64,000 bases of DNA from Hyaloraphidium curvatum. Taxonomy: Eukaryota; Monoblepharomycota; Hyaloraphidiomycetes; Hyaloraphidiales; Hyaloraphidiaceae. The position numbers and the translations under genes were made by a program. Where the stretch lies: the NCBI GenBank assembly GCA_025558095.1, contig JAIVFI010000008.1, forward strand, positions 744,001 to 808,000. Reading direction: 5' to 3'. The notes under the pieces were generated by a model, which had not been told where the DNA came from, did not search any database, and worked only from the letters and a program-made list of their open reading frames with translations. Position 1 is the stretch's first letter, and the number at the start of each line of letters is the position of its first letter. This document shows positions 9,011 through 19,448 of the stretch, one piece after another.

Positions 9011-11540
9011 TTCGCCTTGCCCCTCGCGTTCACGGCCTTGTACAGCTTCTTCCACGTCTCCTTGTGGTACGCCGCCATTTCCGCCCTCTTCATCTTCATC
9101 GTGGGCGTCAGCAGCTCCGCCGGGATCTCGCTCTCCAGCTGTATCTCCCTGACCCGCTCGAACCCGCGCAGCCCGTACTGCTCCGCCGTCCTCTCCAGCT
9201 CCTCGAGGATCTTTTTCCGCAGCGCGGGGTGCTGCGCGAGCTCGGCGGGGGTGCCGGTGATGCCCTGCGCCGAGAGGAAGGGCCGGGCGAGGTCGAAGTC
9301 GGGGACGACGACGGCGACGAGCTCGTTCTCGGTCATCTCGCCGTAGACGTAGATCTGCGGGCCATTCAGCCCGTCGTCACAGCGAGCAGCGCGGGGGCGA
9401 CATACCTGCGCGATCCACAGCGACCGCAGGTACACGGCCTCGATCTTTTCCGGGGCCACGTACTCGCCCTGGCTCAGCTTGAACACGTGCTTCTTCCGAT
9501 CAAACACCCACAGCCGGCCGCGCTCGTCGATCTGGCCGATGTCGCCCGTGTGGATGAAGCCGTCGTCGTCGATCGTCTCGGCGGTCTGCTTCCGCGTCAG
9601 CCGCCAACCAAGTCCCACGAGCGACGACATGGTTCACCTTGGCAGGCTCCTTGAGGTACCCCTGCATCACGCCGTTCCCCCGGATGCAGATCTCCCCCCT
9701 CGGGTACGGCTTGTCCGTGACCCTGTAGTTCATCTCGTCCACGTCGCACAGCCGGATCTCGAGGGCCAGCGAGGGGCCGCCGACGGAGCCGATGCCGTAG
9801 TCGCCGATCGAGGTGGTGCAGCCGCCGCCCGTGGATTCTGTCATGCCGTCTGGAGGGCCGGGGGGTCAGCGGATCCGGAAGCGGGGCGCGGGGAGCGACG
9901 CACAGGCTTCGATGACCTCGGTCTGGGGCGCAAAAGGGGGTCAGCCGGCGGCACGCCGTTTCGGGCCCGGACGACGCACCTTGAACACGGTACGGAAGAA
10001 CCCGAGCACCTCGGGCGCGATCGGCGCCGCCCCGACCATCATGAACTCCACCCTGCCCCCCAGCATCTTCCTCGCCCCGTCCAGCACCGCCCAGTCCCAC
10101 AGCGGGCTCTCGAGGTCCCACTCGCCCTCGATCCTGGCGACCTTGCTGTCCACCGCCATCCTGAACAGCCGCCCGCGCACGCCCGAGAGCGAGTTCATCA
10201 CGGTCTGGTAGATCCTGTTCATCAGCCTGGGTACCATGGGGAAGTGCGTCGGGCGCAGGGCCTGCACGTCGGCGAGGAGCTCCGGGGTAGAGCCGTGGAA
10301 GTAGCCCACGGAGCCGCCGTGGAAGAGCTGCGCGGTGAGGAGGTTGCGCTCGTAGATGTGTGCGAGGGGGAGGAAGGAGATGTGCACTGACTCGGTGCTG
10401 AAGGGCACGTGCAGCGAGAAGTAGCGCAGCGAGGCCGCCAAATTGAGGTGGCTCAAAACGACTCCTTTAGGGTTGCCGGTGGTGCCCTGCCGGCGCGGGA
10501 TCACCAACGTCAGACCCCGAAGCGAGGCGCGAACCGGCCCCCCCCCCCCCCTCCCCCCCGTCGAAACCCACCGAGGTGTACATGACCGTCATGATATCTT
10601 CCGGCTTGGGCGGCTTGTGCTCCCTCTTGTTCTCGATCCCCAACTTCTCCACCTCCCCGAACGGCACGACCTCGATCCCCTTGTCCCTGCCCCACGCGCG
10701 CACCGCCCTGCCCTCCCCCGAGTCCAGGGGATCCATGCTCACGATACACTTCAGGCCGGGCACGGCGGAGGCCACGGAGAGCAGCCCGGCGATCTTGTCG
10801 AGGCCCGCGACGACGATCGGGAGCTCCGAGTGCTGCACGATGTACGCGCCGGCGTCGGGGCCGAGGGTGTCGTACAGCGCGACGGGGTAGAGGGAGTAGG
10901 CGTACAGCGCGTGCTGGCATCGGCGTCAGATCGACGGTTGCGGCGGAGGTGCGTGCGGCGGGGTACCGACCTCGGCGATGGTCCACTCGGGCCGGTTGAT
11001 CCCGTAGACCCCCACGCCCCACTGCTTGGCCAGCGGATCCGGACCCACGTGCTTGGCATACAGCGCAAGGAGGCCGCTCCCGAACGCCGTGATCCTCTCC
11101 CCGACCTGCCTGTAGGTTTGGAACCTGTACGGCCCCCACGACTTTTCCACCTTCCCGTCCTTCACGCCCACAATTTCCTCCCGGGTGCCGAGGCACGGTC
11201 CGTCGGGGTTGATCCTGTGCCCGCCGTTCCAGAAGCCCTCGTAGATCGTGCGCTTGTCCGGGAACCCCTTCACGAGCGGCGCGCCGGGCGCCAGCATCGC
11301 GTTGCGGTAGACCGCCGTGCACCCGGGTTTCTCGGTGCCGGGGACGGGGAGCGCGTACGGCGGGCGGCGGCGGAAGTGCGCGCGGAGGAGCGCGAGGGGG
11401 ATCGGGTCCGAGGGGTACTCGGAGCTGACCGAGGCGAGGAGGGGGAACTCGGCGTCGGGGCCACGCGGGGGCCCGTGGCTGTGGCTATGAGAGTGCCCGC
11501 CGTGGTCGTGATCATGATCGTGGTCGCGGGAGTGCGGCAT
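9004..11540 (-). CDS. Long-chain acyl-CoA synthetase, His-rich N-terminus, peroxisomal-type C-terminus
   Basis: AMP-forming ligase that activates fatty acids with ATP and CoA. Seven exons join in phase: 10971-11540, 10572-10913, 9980-10486, 9904-9922 (a 19-nt microexon), 9638-9849, 9406-9585, 9004-9354; 726 aa. Motifs: the P-loop YTSGTTGNPKGV is rebuilt across the intron at 10571, YGMTESTGG across the microexon, then DDDGFIHTGDIG and RLWVFDRKKHVFKLSQGEY. The protein ends in AKL, a canonical PTS1 tripeptide, which suggests peroxisomal import and beta-oxidation. The N-terminus has an unusual His/Asp/Ser tract (HDHDHDHGGHSHSHSHG, residues about 6-22), not typical of this enzyme. A G-rich homopolymer lies in the intron after exon 2. 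It lies 155 bp downstream of PTH2 on the same strand. The first donor (GTCGGT) is weak but in phase. Confidence 0.9.
10538..10559. repeat. C-rich homopolymer in acyl-CoA synthetase intron
   Basis: A run of C interrupted by a single T, reading as poly-G in the transcript, just inside the intron after exon 2 of the acyl-CoA synthetase. It creates misleading Gly/Pro-rich open frames. Confidence 0.75.
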
Positions 11541-11695
11541 CGCGGCGATTCGGAGCGGCAGACGCGTGGGACGGGGCGGGAGACGAAGCGGGAGTTTGTA
11601 GCTTCGGTCCGACTTCGCGCCGCGTTCGGACCGCCGGCACACCACGCCACGACAGATAAGGAAAAGGACGCGATGGCGGGCAAAGACCGCGGATT

Positions 11696-12758
11696 TCAAA
11701 AGAGCTTCAGGCCCCTGCACACCTCGTCCACCGCGGCGCCGCGCGCGGGTCCGATCGCCGCGACCGTCCTCGACCCCGCGGCGATCTGCGTCCTGCCCGC
11801 GTCCAGGATGCTCTGCCGCCGGCACGCCCGTTAGCTCCTTCCCGATCCGATCCAGAAGTGAGCGCGTGCCGCCCACCTTGGCCACAACCCCCCTCCGCTG
11901 CGCCTCGGCCATCCGCGCCAGCATCTCCGCCTCGGAATCCACCTTGAGCACGATCTTGGGGCTCCCTTCGTCCTCCCACTCTTCGAGCAGCGCGGGGTCG
12001 CTGCGGAGGAGCGACTTGTACGCCGCCAGCGCGGCGTGCGAGCACTGCGGACGCGGGATCAGCAGGCGAAGGAGCGGCGGGGGCGAGAAGGGCACCTGCG
12101 CGGCAGCCTTGCCCTTGCCCATGCCCAAGTCGGTCCGCACGATCAGCGCCATCTTGTACCCGTGCGTCTCTGCGGCCTGCTCGGCCGGTGCCGCGCCGGC
12201 CCCGGGAGCGGGATCGCCACCGGGCTCCACCCCGCTCAGTTCCACCCCTTCACCCGCAGCACCAACATTCCCGGGCTCTTTAGGCTTCCGCCTGCCCTTT
12301 TTGCCGGCGGCCTGGTTGGCCCGCGGGTCCAGGGCGCGCCGCACGGCGTCGGGGTCCGGGTCGGCCGACCGCGCGTCGCGGTACGCGATGCCGTCCGCGG
12401 CCGGGGTTGCGGCGGGGTCGGCCCGCGCATCGTCCAATTTGCGCGTGTTTGCGGGACTGGCAGGTCCGACGATCGCCTGGTGGGCGCCCCGTTCCGCCGG
12501 GTCCAGCGGCGGCAGGCCCCGCCCCGCCCACGCGACCCGCGCGTCCTCGGCCCGCTCCGCCGCCCACCGCGCCGCCCTGCCCACCAGCCGCCATGCGCGC
12601 ATGCGGCCGAGGAGGAACGCCGCGAGGAGCGCGAGCAGCGGGGACGCCGACCGCGGGCGGGCGCCGCGGGCCAGGACGGAAACAAGGAGCAGCGCGAGGG
12701 GGAGCAGGAGGGGGAATTGCGGCGGCGATGGGCGCGACGTGGGGGCGGGAGGGGGCAT
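11696..12758 (-). CDS. PTH2: Peptidyl-tRNA hydrolase 2 with membrane-anchor-like N-terminus
   Basis: Releases tRNA from peptidyl-tRNA that has dropped off the ribosome. Three exons (12096-12758, 11877-12044, 11696-11812) join in phase to 315 aa. The C-terminal third is an unmistakable PTH2 domain: IVRTDLGMGKGKAAAQ then CSHAALAAYK across the first intron, PKIVLKVDSEAEM, DAGRTQIAAGSRTV across the second, and the terminal GLKLF. The N-terminal 180 residues exceed the catalytic core (about 120 aa) and carry two hydrophobic stretches near residues 15-30 and 38-52, followed by a low-complexity Ala/Pro/Asp linker. This resembles the membrane-anchored (mitochondrial) animal Bit1 layout, so organelle-membrane location is likely. 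Genomic neighbour of the acyl-CoA synthetase on the same strand. Confidence 0.92.
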
Positions 12759-12908
12759 GGGGACGCGTCCGGGACGCGTCCGAATGGGAGAAGTGGTGGA
12801 GGAGCTGTGGCGAGGTGAACGGCGAACGGCAGAGGGCAGTCATCGAAGGGCCATGAATGTGCACCCGCAGCATGTTCTCGACACTTCCATCAATCTATCC
12901 ATGCTCCG

Positions 12909-14816
12909 CTAAGACATCTGCTCGACCCGCGCCGGACGCCCCGGCGCCAGGTCCCAGTACCGCCACACGGCCTCGTCAAAGTCCTCCAGCTCCAACACCG
13001 CCGTCATCGCCGTGACCCGCATCCACGCGAGCTCCAGCTCCCCCGCCGGCCCGCCGTCCACAGAATCCGCAGCATCCGTAGCCTGCCCCATCGGAGCGCC
13101 GTCCTCCTGCAACGGCGCAGGCTCGGAAGGAGGCCGATCGTGCGGCAGCAACCCGCCGCCCGAGTCCGACGTCAGCACGTCGCCGTCCGACGCAAAAGAG
13201 CCGTTGTCCCGCAGCGACGGCACCTCCGACGGCGGCGCATCGTCCTCCGCCAGCGGCTGGAACGCCGCGTCCCCGTCCTCCGCCACCGCCTCCGCATCGG
13301 CAAGCGCGGCAAGCACCTCCGCCGCCGTCGCCCCGGCGCGCCGCTCGTGCACCACCACGCCCTTGTACCCGCCCCCTTTGGGCGGGGATCGCTCCCTCGC
13401 TTCCTCCACCGCGAGCCTCCGCACGGGTTCCCTCCAAGCGTTGACCTTGTACGTCCTCTTCCCGTCCTTCCTCGTGCAGCACTCGCGGTGCTCTCCCTCC
13501 AGCCTCCCGCGGAACGCCGTCTCCGAAGGAACATCGTGCCAGAGGAACGAGTATAAATCCCACAGCGCCTCCAGGGGCAGGATGGTGCACGGCCGGACGA
13601 GCCCGTGCAGCCGGTCGCGGAAGCTCGGGAACGACGCGAGCTCCGAAGCTGCGCGGCGCATGCCGAGGAGGGTGATCGGCGGGCCACCGGGGGCGCCGCG
13701 GACGTCGGCGGTGAGGAGGGGGATGCCGTGCCGCCGGGAGATGTGGCGCGCGGCGGCCTGAAGGCTGGGGTCGGGGAGGTGCTCGAGGAGCCTGGGGCGG
13801 GCGTCGTACCCCTGCTGCGCACTGAAGGCGCCGAAGACATCCGAGGCGCGGATGAAGAGGTGCTCCGAGACGAGCTTGGCGAGGCCGAGGGCGATCGCGC
13901 GGATGTCCTCGTCCGCGGCCGGGTCGAGGCCCGATTCCGGCGGCGGAGGGCTCGGCTCGCGGCGCGACGGCGGCGTGGGTGTCCGTTCGCGCCGGCGGTC
14001 CCTGCCCGGGGGCGTCCGTTCCCTTCGGCGTTCCCTCTCGGGGGGCGTCCGTTCCCGCGCGCGCTCCGCGCTCGGCGCGCCCTCCCGCCGTCCGTCGGCG
14101 ATCCGCGGCTCCGGGGCCGGCAGCGCAACGCGCAGCCCGCCGGGATTGATCAGCCATTCCGCAGCGCCGCCGACGTCCTTCCACCGGCAGCACGACGAGT
14201 GCTCCCTGCCCATCGCTTCCCCGAACGCGGCGACGCCGGGGAACGACCCCGGGAAGAAGTGCGCGTGCAGTTCGTAGAGAGCCGCGGTGGTCAGGACCGT
14301 TTTGGGGTAGGTCAGGAGGTGCACCTGGTCCCGGAACGACGAGACGGCGGCCTCCTCCGGGCGCACGGGCCGCGTGATGAACACGTCGTCCGGGTCGTTG
14401 CTACAGCCCCCCAGGTGCAGCATCCTGACACCGCCGGGGAACGTGCGCTCCAGCACCAGCAGAAAGTCGTTGAGCATGTGCTTGTGCTGGCGCCCGACGC
14501 CCGAGACGGCGCCCCGGAAGTCGAGCAGGCCGTACCGCGCCTTGTAGACGCCCAGCACGTTGCGCAGCTTGAGCGCCAGGTGGTCGGAAAGCAGCGAGAG
14601 CAGGTTGTCGTGCATCTCCCTGAGGTGCGCGGCGCCCCGCGGGGGCACGGACGGCCTGCTCCGGGGGTCGTCGCCGCGCCGGCGGTCCCGCGGGGTCGGC
14701 GAGCGCGAGCGCGAGGCGGAGCGCGGGCGCTTGCCGGAATGCCGGCGCGCGGGTGCGGGAGAGGGCGAGCGCGATCGCCTGCGCGGCGGAGGCGTCGGGT
14801 CCGGCGGTCCCGACAT
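12909..14816 (-). CDS. RS-rich tandem winged-helix-like repeat protein, member A
   Basis: Single-exon frame of 635 aa from the ATG at 14816. Layout: Arg/Ser-Pro-rich N-terminus (1 to about 60, RSRSPS-type dipeptides), a first repeat pair, a second RS/RE-rich linker (RERTPP repeats), a second repeat pair, then an acidic low-complexity tail and a conserved end (LEDFDEAVWRYWDLAPG). Each pair has one segment with the pattern L..L......V...YK..FG.LDF...FPGGV.ML and one with F.D..H.L..P...L..LY..F....F......EH..CC....W.VN. Helix/strand spacing resembles LOTUS/OST-HTH winged helices; this is inference from pattern. A KGVVVHER motif precedes the tail. RS linkers suggest a nuclear or RNA-associated role. 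Two homologues lie within 8 kb. No named family is recognised. Confidence 0.7.
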   Translation of the reverse strand: MSGPPDPTPPPRRRSRSPSPAPARRHSGKRPRSASRSRSPTPRDRRRGDDPRSRPSVPPRGAAHLREMHDNLLSLLSDHLALKLRNVLGVYKARYGLLDFRGAVSGVGRQHKHMLNDFLLVLERTFPGGVRMLHLGGCSNDPDDVFITRPVRPEEAAVSSFRDQVHLLTYPKTVLTTAALYELHAHFFPGSFPGVAAFGEAMGREHSSCCRWKDVGGAAEWLINPGGLRVALPAPEPRIADGRREGAPSAERARERTPPERERRRERTPPGRDRRRERTPTPPSRREPSPPPPESGLDPAADEDIRAIALGLAKLVSEHLFIRASDVFGAFSAQQGYDARPRLLEHLPDPSLQAAARHISRRHGIPLLTADVRGAPGGPPITLLGMRRAASELASFPSFRDRLHGLVRPCTILPLEALWDLYSFLWHDVPSETAFRGRLEGEHRECCTRKDGKRTYKVNAWREPVRRLAVEEARERSPPKGGGYKGVVVHERRAGATAAEVLAALADAEAVAEDGDAAFQPLAEDDAPPSEVPSLRDNGSFASDGDVLTSDSGGGLLPHDRPPSEPAPLQEDGAPMGQATDAADSVDGGPAGELELAWMRVTAMTAVLELEDFDEAVWRYWDLAPGRPARVEQMS

Positions 14817-15540
14817 GCCTGCCGGGTGCCGAAAGGAAAGGTCGGAGCTCGGGCCACCCACGCCTCCCGCCCTTAAGAGCGGGCCCTCAAGGCGCTGCAG
14901 GTGCGGAAGGCGGCGGCAGGGCATTTTCCCGATCAGCCCGGGCCTAACATCGCGGCCTGGCGCGGCTGCGGCTCCTCCGGGTGCTGAATCCGTCGCGACG
15001 AGCTGGCGGTCCGGTCCCTTTCCGGACGTCCGAATCAGAGCCGCACGGCCCGGAAAAAGGATGAATGGCACAGCGACGTTGGAAGCAAGACCGGTAGGAC
15101 GGCTCTCAGCCCGCCTTGTCGGTTTGCGGAGTTGTGGAGTTTGGCGATGGGCGCCGCAAAGGCTGCTGCATCCCGCGGAACACGCCCATACGGCTTGGCA
15201 CCGAGGCTGGCGGCAACCATCTCTCGGATCGTCGGACCTTCGAATTTGCGGATGCATGCAACGGTATCTTGAGCTGCTGCCTTTTGGCCGCTGCCGGCTC
15301 ACCCACTGGCCCACGAGCATGTTGCCCCTCAGTCAACGGCGCCTGCGTAGCACGAATCCATCCCGTCCCGGCCATCATCGGTCACTTTACCTACCATGGC
15401 TCAGTGAAGCCTCTGTAGATGCTGGGTGGAGCTCCTTCCTCTTCACCTCGCATCCGGGTGGTCTTCGGCGGCAAACTGAAGTGCCGCGGTGCCGCATAGG
15501 ACCGCCGACCGCAAAAGCGTCTCCCCCCATCCCCGCCGAA
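14817..15540. other. Divergent intergenic region, 724 bp
   Basis: Lies between member A (minus) and the SLC16-like transporter (plus). No RNA gene, repeat or conserved coding segment was seen. The frames spanning it are antisense or upstream continuations. Confidence 0.5.
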
Positions 15541-17215
15541 ATGCGGCGCCGCAGCGTGGTCCCACCGCCGCCATCGGACCTGACCGGGGACATGGAGCTC
15601 ATCGCGGCGCCCCGCCCGTCGGCGGCGTCGCTGCAGGGCGAGCCGGCGGACTCGAGCGACTCGGACTCGACCCACGCTCCCGGCGCGGATCCGGCCGATG
15701 TGGACGCCGTCGGAGGGGGGAAAGATGGGAAGGATGTGGCGGCTGCCGGTTTTTCCGAGGACGTGGCGGTGGAAGACGAGGGAGAGGCCACAGGGCCGGC
15801 AAATCCCACCGTCTCTGCCGCCTTTGACCCGGGACCGCCGCCAGACGGTAAATGGCTGCCTTCTCGAACGATTTTATGATGTGCTTATCTATCTTCCCTC
15901 TCTTTCTCTTTCCTCATGGGCACCAGGCGGATACGGATGGGTCATCGTCGCCGGAGCCTTCGCTATCCACCTCTTTGTCTTTGCTCCACAATACGCGTAC
16001 GGGGTCTACTCGCGCTACTATTACGAGTCGCAGATGTACCCGGGCGTCTCCCTGACGACCATCACCTTTGTCGGCGCCGTCGCGGCGGCCGGGTGCCCCG
16101 CCTTCGGCCCCATCTCGGGCCGGCTGTCGGACCTGTACGGCCCGCGGCCCGTGTGCTTCGTGGGGGGTTGCATCGTCGGGATCGCGTTCATCCTGGCCTC
16201 GTTTTCGACCCAGATTTGGATGCTGTTCCTGACCCAGGGTTTCCTGTACGGACTCGGCCAGAGCTTGGCCTACTTTCCATATATAGGCACCCTTCCGACG
16301 TGGTTCGGTGCCAAACGTGGCCTGGCCGTCGGGCTGGCGGTTTCCGGGACCGGGATCGGAGGATTTGCCTTCGGACCGCTTACCAACCTCATGATCACCA
16401 ACCTGTCGGTGCAGTGGTCCCTGCGGATCACGGGGATGATCATCTTTGCCATGGTTTCGATCTCGGCGTTCGTGCTGCGCTCGAGGTACAAGCCGATTCG
16501 GCGCAAGAGCGTCATGGCGGGGGCAACAAAGGCGACCAAGCCCAAGCTGATCGATTTCAGCTTCTTCAAGAACCGGCACTTCAGCATGATGTGGGCCGTG
16601 AGTACTGCGGCCGTCCTGCAGGCGATGCGATCGAGTTGGCTCACCCGTCGCGTCCAGGTCCAACTCACCGGCTTCTTCGGCTTCTTCTCCCCCTACCTCT
16701 TCCTCAGCACCTACGCCGCGTCCGTGGGCCTGTCCCAGTCGCAGGGTGCGCTCATCGTCGGCCTCACCAACTTGGGCTCCACCCTCGGCCGGGTCATCGT
16801 CGGCTTCGGCTCGGATCGCCTGGGGCCCTTCAACTCCTTCAGCCTCTGTATCTTCCTCTCGGGCCTGTCGATGATGCTGATCTGGCCCTTTTCTCGGAGC
16901 CTGGGAGCCCTCATCTTCTTCGGAATGTTCTACGCGTTTTTCAGCGGCGGCTTCGTCTCGCTGCAGCCCTCGTGCCTTTCGGCGATCATCGGCCTCCAGG
17001 CCATGGCCTCCGCGATCGGCCTGCTGTACTTTGCCGGGACCGCGGCCAACCTCGCCGGGCCGCCGCTGTCGGGCGCGCTCATCACGAACCCCAATGAGCC
17101 CTCGGGCTATATTCCAATGATGATGTTCGGGGGCGCGTTCATGCTGCTGTCGGGCTCGATCATGCTCTTTCTGAGGATGGAACGGGCAAAGTGGAAGATG
17201 TGGGTTCGCGTGTAG
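15541..17215 (+). CDS. SLC16/monocarboxylate-type MFS transporter
   Basis: Twelve-helix major-facilitator transporter of the monocarboxylate (MCT/SLC16-like) family common in fungi. Three exons: 15541-15847, 15927-16597, 16658-17215. The first splice rebuilds the family signature PPDGGYGWVIV at the start of TM1. The second intron (60 nt, GTGAGT...CCAG) is a multiple of three without a stop, so it can be mistaken for coding; removing it restores the normal loop-to-TM7 spacing (MMWAVQLTGFFG). Other landmarks: RLSDLYGPRP between TM2 and TM3, YFPYIGTLPTWFGAKRGLAVGLA, GRVIVGFGSDRLG. The N-terminus is acidic and Ser-rich. The ATG at 15541 is used; an in-frame ATG at 15592 is equally possible. Substrate unknown; plasma membrane expected. 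It sits between inverted copies A and B of the repeat-protein family. Confidence 0.9.
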
Positions 17216-17589
17216 GCTGCGAGCCGAAGGAAGGAAGCATCCATATCCGATTTCATCGAGACCGTGACTGAACCCGCCAGGTTACCCGTTTGGGGACCTG
17301 CTGATGCTACCGCGTAAACAACAACAACTCCGCGGCGAGGGGGCCTCTAAACCGGTCCACTGAGCTTCCTTCCATCATCGTTGCGTCCATACGTTCATTT
17401 GCTGGGCCGGCCAGCTCCGTCGATCTCCGATTCGGTCGTTCCACGACCCCCGCATCTGTTCGCACCCGAAGGACATATAGCCGGCAGTGCGCGACGCAAT
17501 TGCCCCTGGGCTCAGTGCTTCATTGCTTTGCGGACGTGCTCCGGCTAACATCGCCCAATGGACCGCTTTGGAGGGCGGTAGCAGCGGTG
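17216..17589. other. Intergenic region before the broken repeat-family copy, 374 bp
   Basis: No recognisable feature. Notably it contains nothing resembling the RS-rich N-terminus of member A. Confidence 0.4.
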
Positions 17590-19284
17590 GTTCGACCAAC
17601 CTCCTGGGCGTGTACAAGAAGCGCTTCGGCCTGCTCGACTTCCGCGCGGCCGTCGCCGGCGAGAAGCGTCGGCACAAGCACCTGCTCGCCAACTTTTTCC
17701 TGCTACTGGAACGCACCTTTCCCGGCGGCGTGAGGTTGTTGTACCTGCGGGGCTGCAGCGAGGACGCGGACGACGTCTTGGTGACGCGCCCCCTGCGCCC
17801 TGAGGAGACCACCGTCACCTCTTTCCGGGACCAGATGCACCTATTGATCTACCCGAAAACGGTGCTGACCACACCCGCTCTTTACGAACTGCACGCGCAC
17901 TTCTTCCCGGGGTCTTTTCCCGGCGTCGCCGCGTTTGGGGAGGCCATGGGGAGGGATCATGCGTCGTGCTGTCGGTGGCAGGATGTCGGCGGCGCTACGG
18001 AATGGCTGATCAATCATGGCTCTCTGCGCGCGACTGTGCCTGCCGCGGAGTCACGGATCGCGGAGGGACGACGGGACGATGCCGAGCCGTGCAGCGAACT
18101 CGCGGGAACGGACGCCCCCGCCGGGGGAGCGTGGGCGGGAGCGAACGCCCCCCAAAAGAGAGCGCCGGCGGGAACAGTCGCTGCTCCCGCGCAAGGAGCG
18201 CCGGCGGGAAGGGACACCGACGCCGCGTTCGCGCCTTGGGGAAGGCCTCCCGACCTTGGAAAGATCCGTGGGTGCGTCCGCGGACGAGGACATCCGGCTC
18301 ATCGGCTTAGGCCTTGTCTCGCTCGTCACGGAGTTCCTATTCATCCGGGCCTCGGACGTCTTCGGCGCGTTTGGCGCCCTGCAGAGATACGACCCCCGCC
18401 CAATCCTCCTCCGGCGCCTTCCCGACGCGGGCGTGCACACCGTCGCCCGCCACTTTTCCGAGCGGTATGGTCTCCCCCTTGTCACCGCCGACGTCCGCGG
18501 CCCCGATAAGGGCGAGCCGCTCACCTTCCTCGCGATGCGACGCCAGCCAGAGGAACTGGCCTCGTTCCCGAGCTTCCGCGATAGGCTGCACGCCCTCGTG
18601 CGGCCATGCACCATCCTGGCGCTGGAGACGCTGTGGGACCTGTATTCCGTCTTGTGGCACGACGTGCCCTCCGAGGCCGCGTTCCGAGAAAGGCTGGACG
18701 GGGAGCACCGCGGATGCTGCACAAGAAAGGCGGGGAAGAGCACGTACAAGGTCAACTCCCGTAGGGAGCCCGTTCGGAGACTCGCGGCGGAGGAAGCTAG
18801 GGAGCGGTCCCCGCCGAGGAGAGGTGGTTACAAGGGTGTTGTTGTGCATGAGCGGCAGGACGGAGCGTCCGCGATGGCGGTGCTCGTTGCGGGTGCCGAC
18901 TTGGACGTGGGGCCTGCGGCGCCGCAGAACCAGGACACGCTTCTGAAGGAGGATGTGCTTTCGTTGGAGATGCCCTCGCTAGGGGACAACGACTCTTTCG
19001 CATCGGAGGGTGATGGGCAGATGTCGGAGTCGGGCGGCGGCTCAGCGTCGGACGATCGCCCGCCTCCCGAGCCTGTGCCATTGCAGGAGGACGACGTTTT
19101 CTTCGAATCGGATGCCGCTGCAACGGATGGTGTGGACGGCGGGCTGTCGGCCGAGCTGGAGCTCGCGTGGCTGCGGGTCAGGGCGATGCCGGGGGCGCTG
19201 GTCCTCGAGGACTTTAACGAGGCCGTTTGGAGATACTGGGACCTGGCGCCGGGGGATGCGGTACTGGTCCAGCAGAGGATTTAG
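17590..19284 (+). pseudogene. Broken copy (member B) of the RS-rich repeat family
   Basis: Clear paralogue of member A in opposite orientation. Similarity begins abruptly at LLGVYKKRFGLLDFR, so the RS-rich N-terminus and first helix are missing, and no in-frame ATG precedes the first repeat. The frame breaks around 18060-18110: compared with member A the linker has one extra base (40 versus 39 nt between aligned blocks), so the first repeat pair and the second pair are in different frames. The second half is otherwise well preserved: RERTPP linker, second pair, GGYKGVVVHER, acidic tail and LEDFNEAVWRYWDLAPG, ending at 19284. It is most likely a recent 5'-truncated duplicate. A sequencing error plus an unseen 5' exon is the alternative. 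The downstream frame alone could encode a shorter protein from the ATG at 18016. Confidence 0.7.
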
Positions 19285-19448
19285 CGCTCCATCGACGGAT
19301 TGATCGAACTAGCGAGAACAATGCTCGCCTGCATACTCGTGGTCGGCCGTGCTTCCAGATCATGCATTTGAACCATTGAGGGTGCCGAAGATGGCACGAA
19401 AAAGCTACTACAACGTGCTGTCAAACAGACCATGCCCATGCCAAAGAC

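Noticed and set aside
10443-11834. 463-codon open frame on the plus strand opposite the acyl-CoA synthetase
   Set aside because: Arg/Pro/His-rich composition and no domain; the antisense of a clear enzyme. GC-rich coding sequence opens the reverse frames.
12976-15320. Longer upstream extension and alternative frames around member A
   Set aside because: Similarity to the family and RS composition begin after the ATG at 14816; the upstream part lacks an ATG near conserved sequence.
16598-16657. Extra 20 codons in the SLC16-like transporter
   Set aside because: Read as a 60-nt GTGAGT...CAG intron: it lacks stops only because its length is a multiple of three, and removing it restores family spacing.
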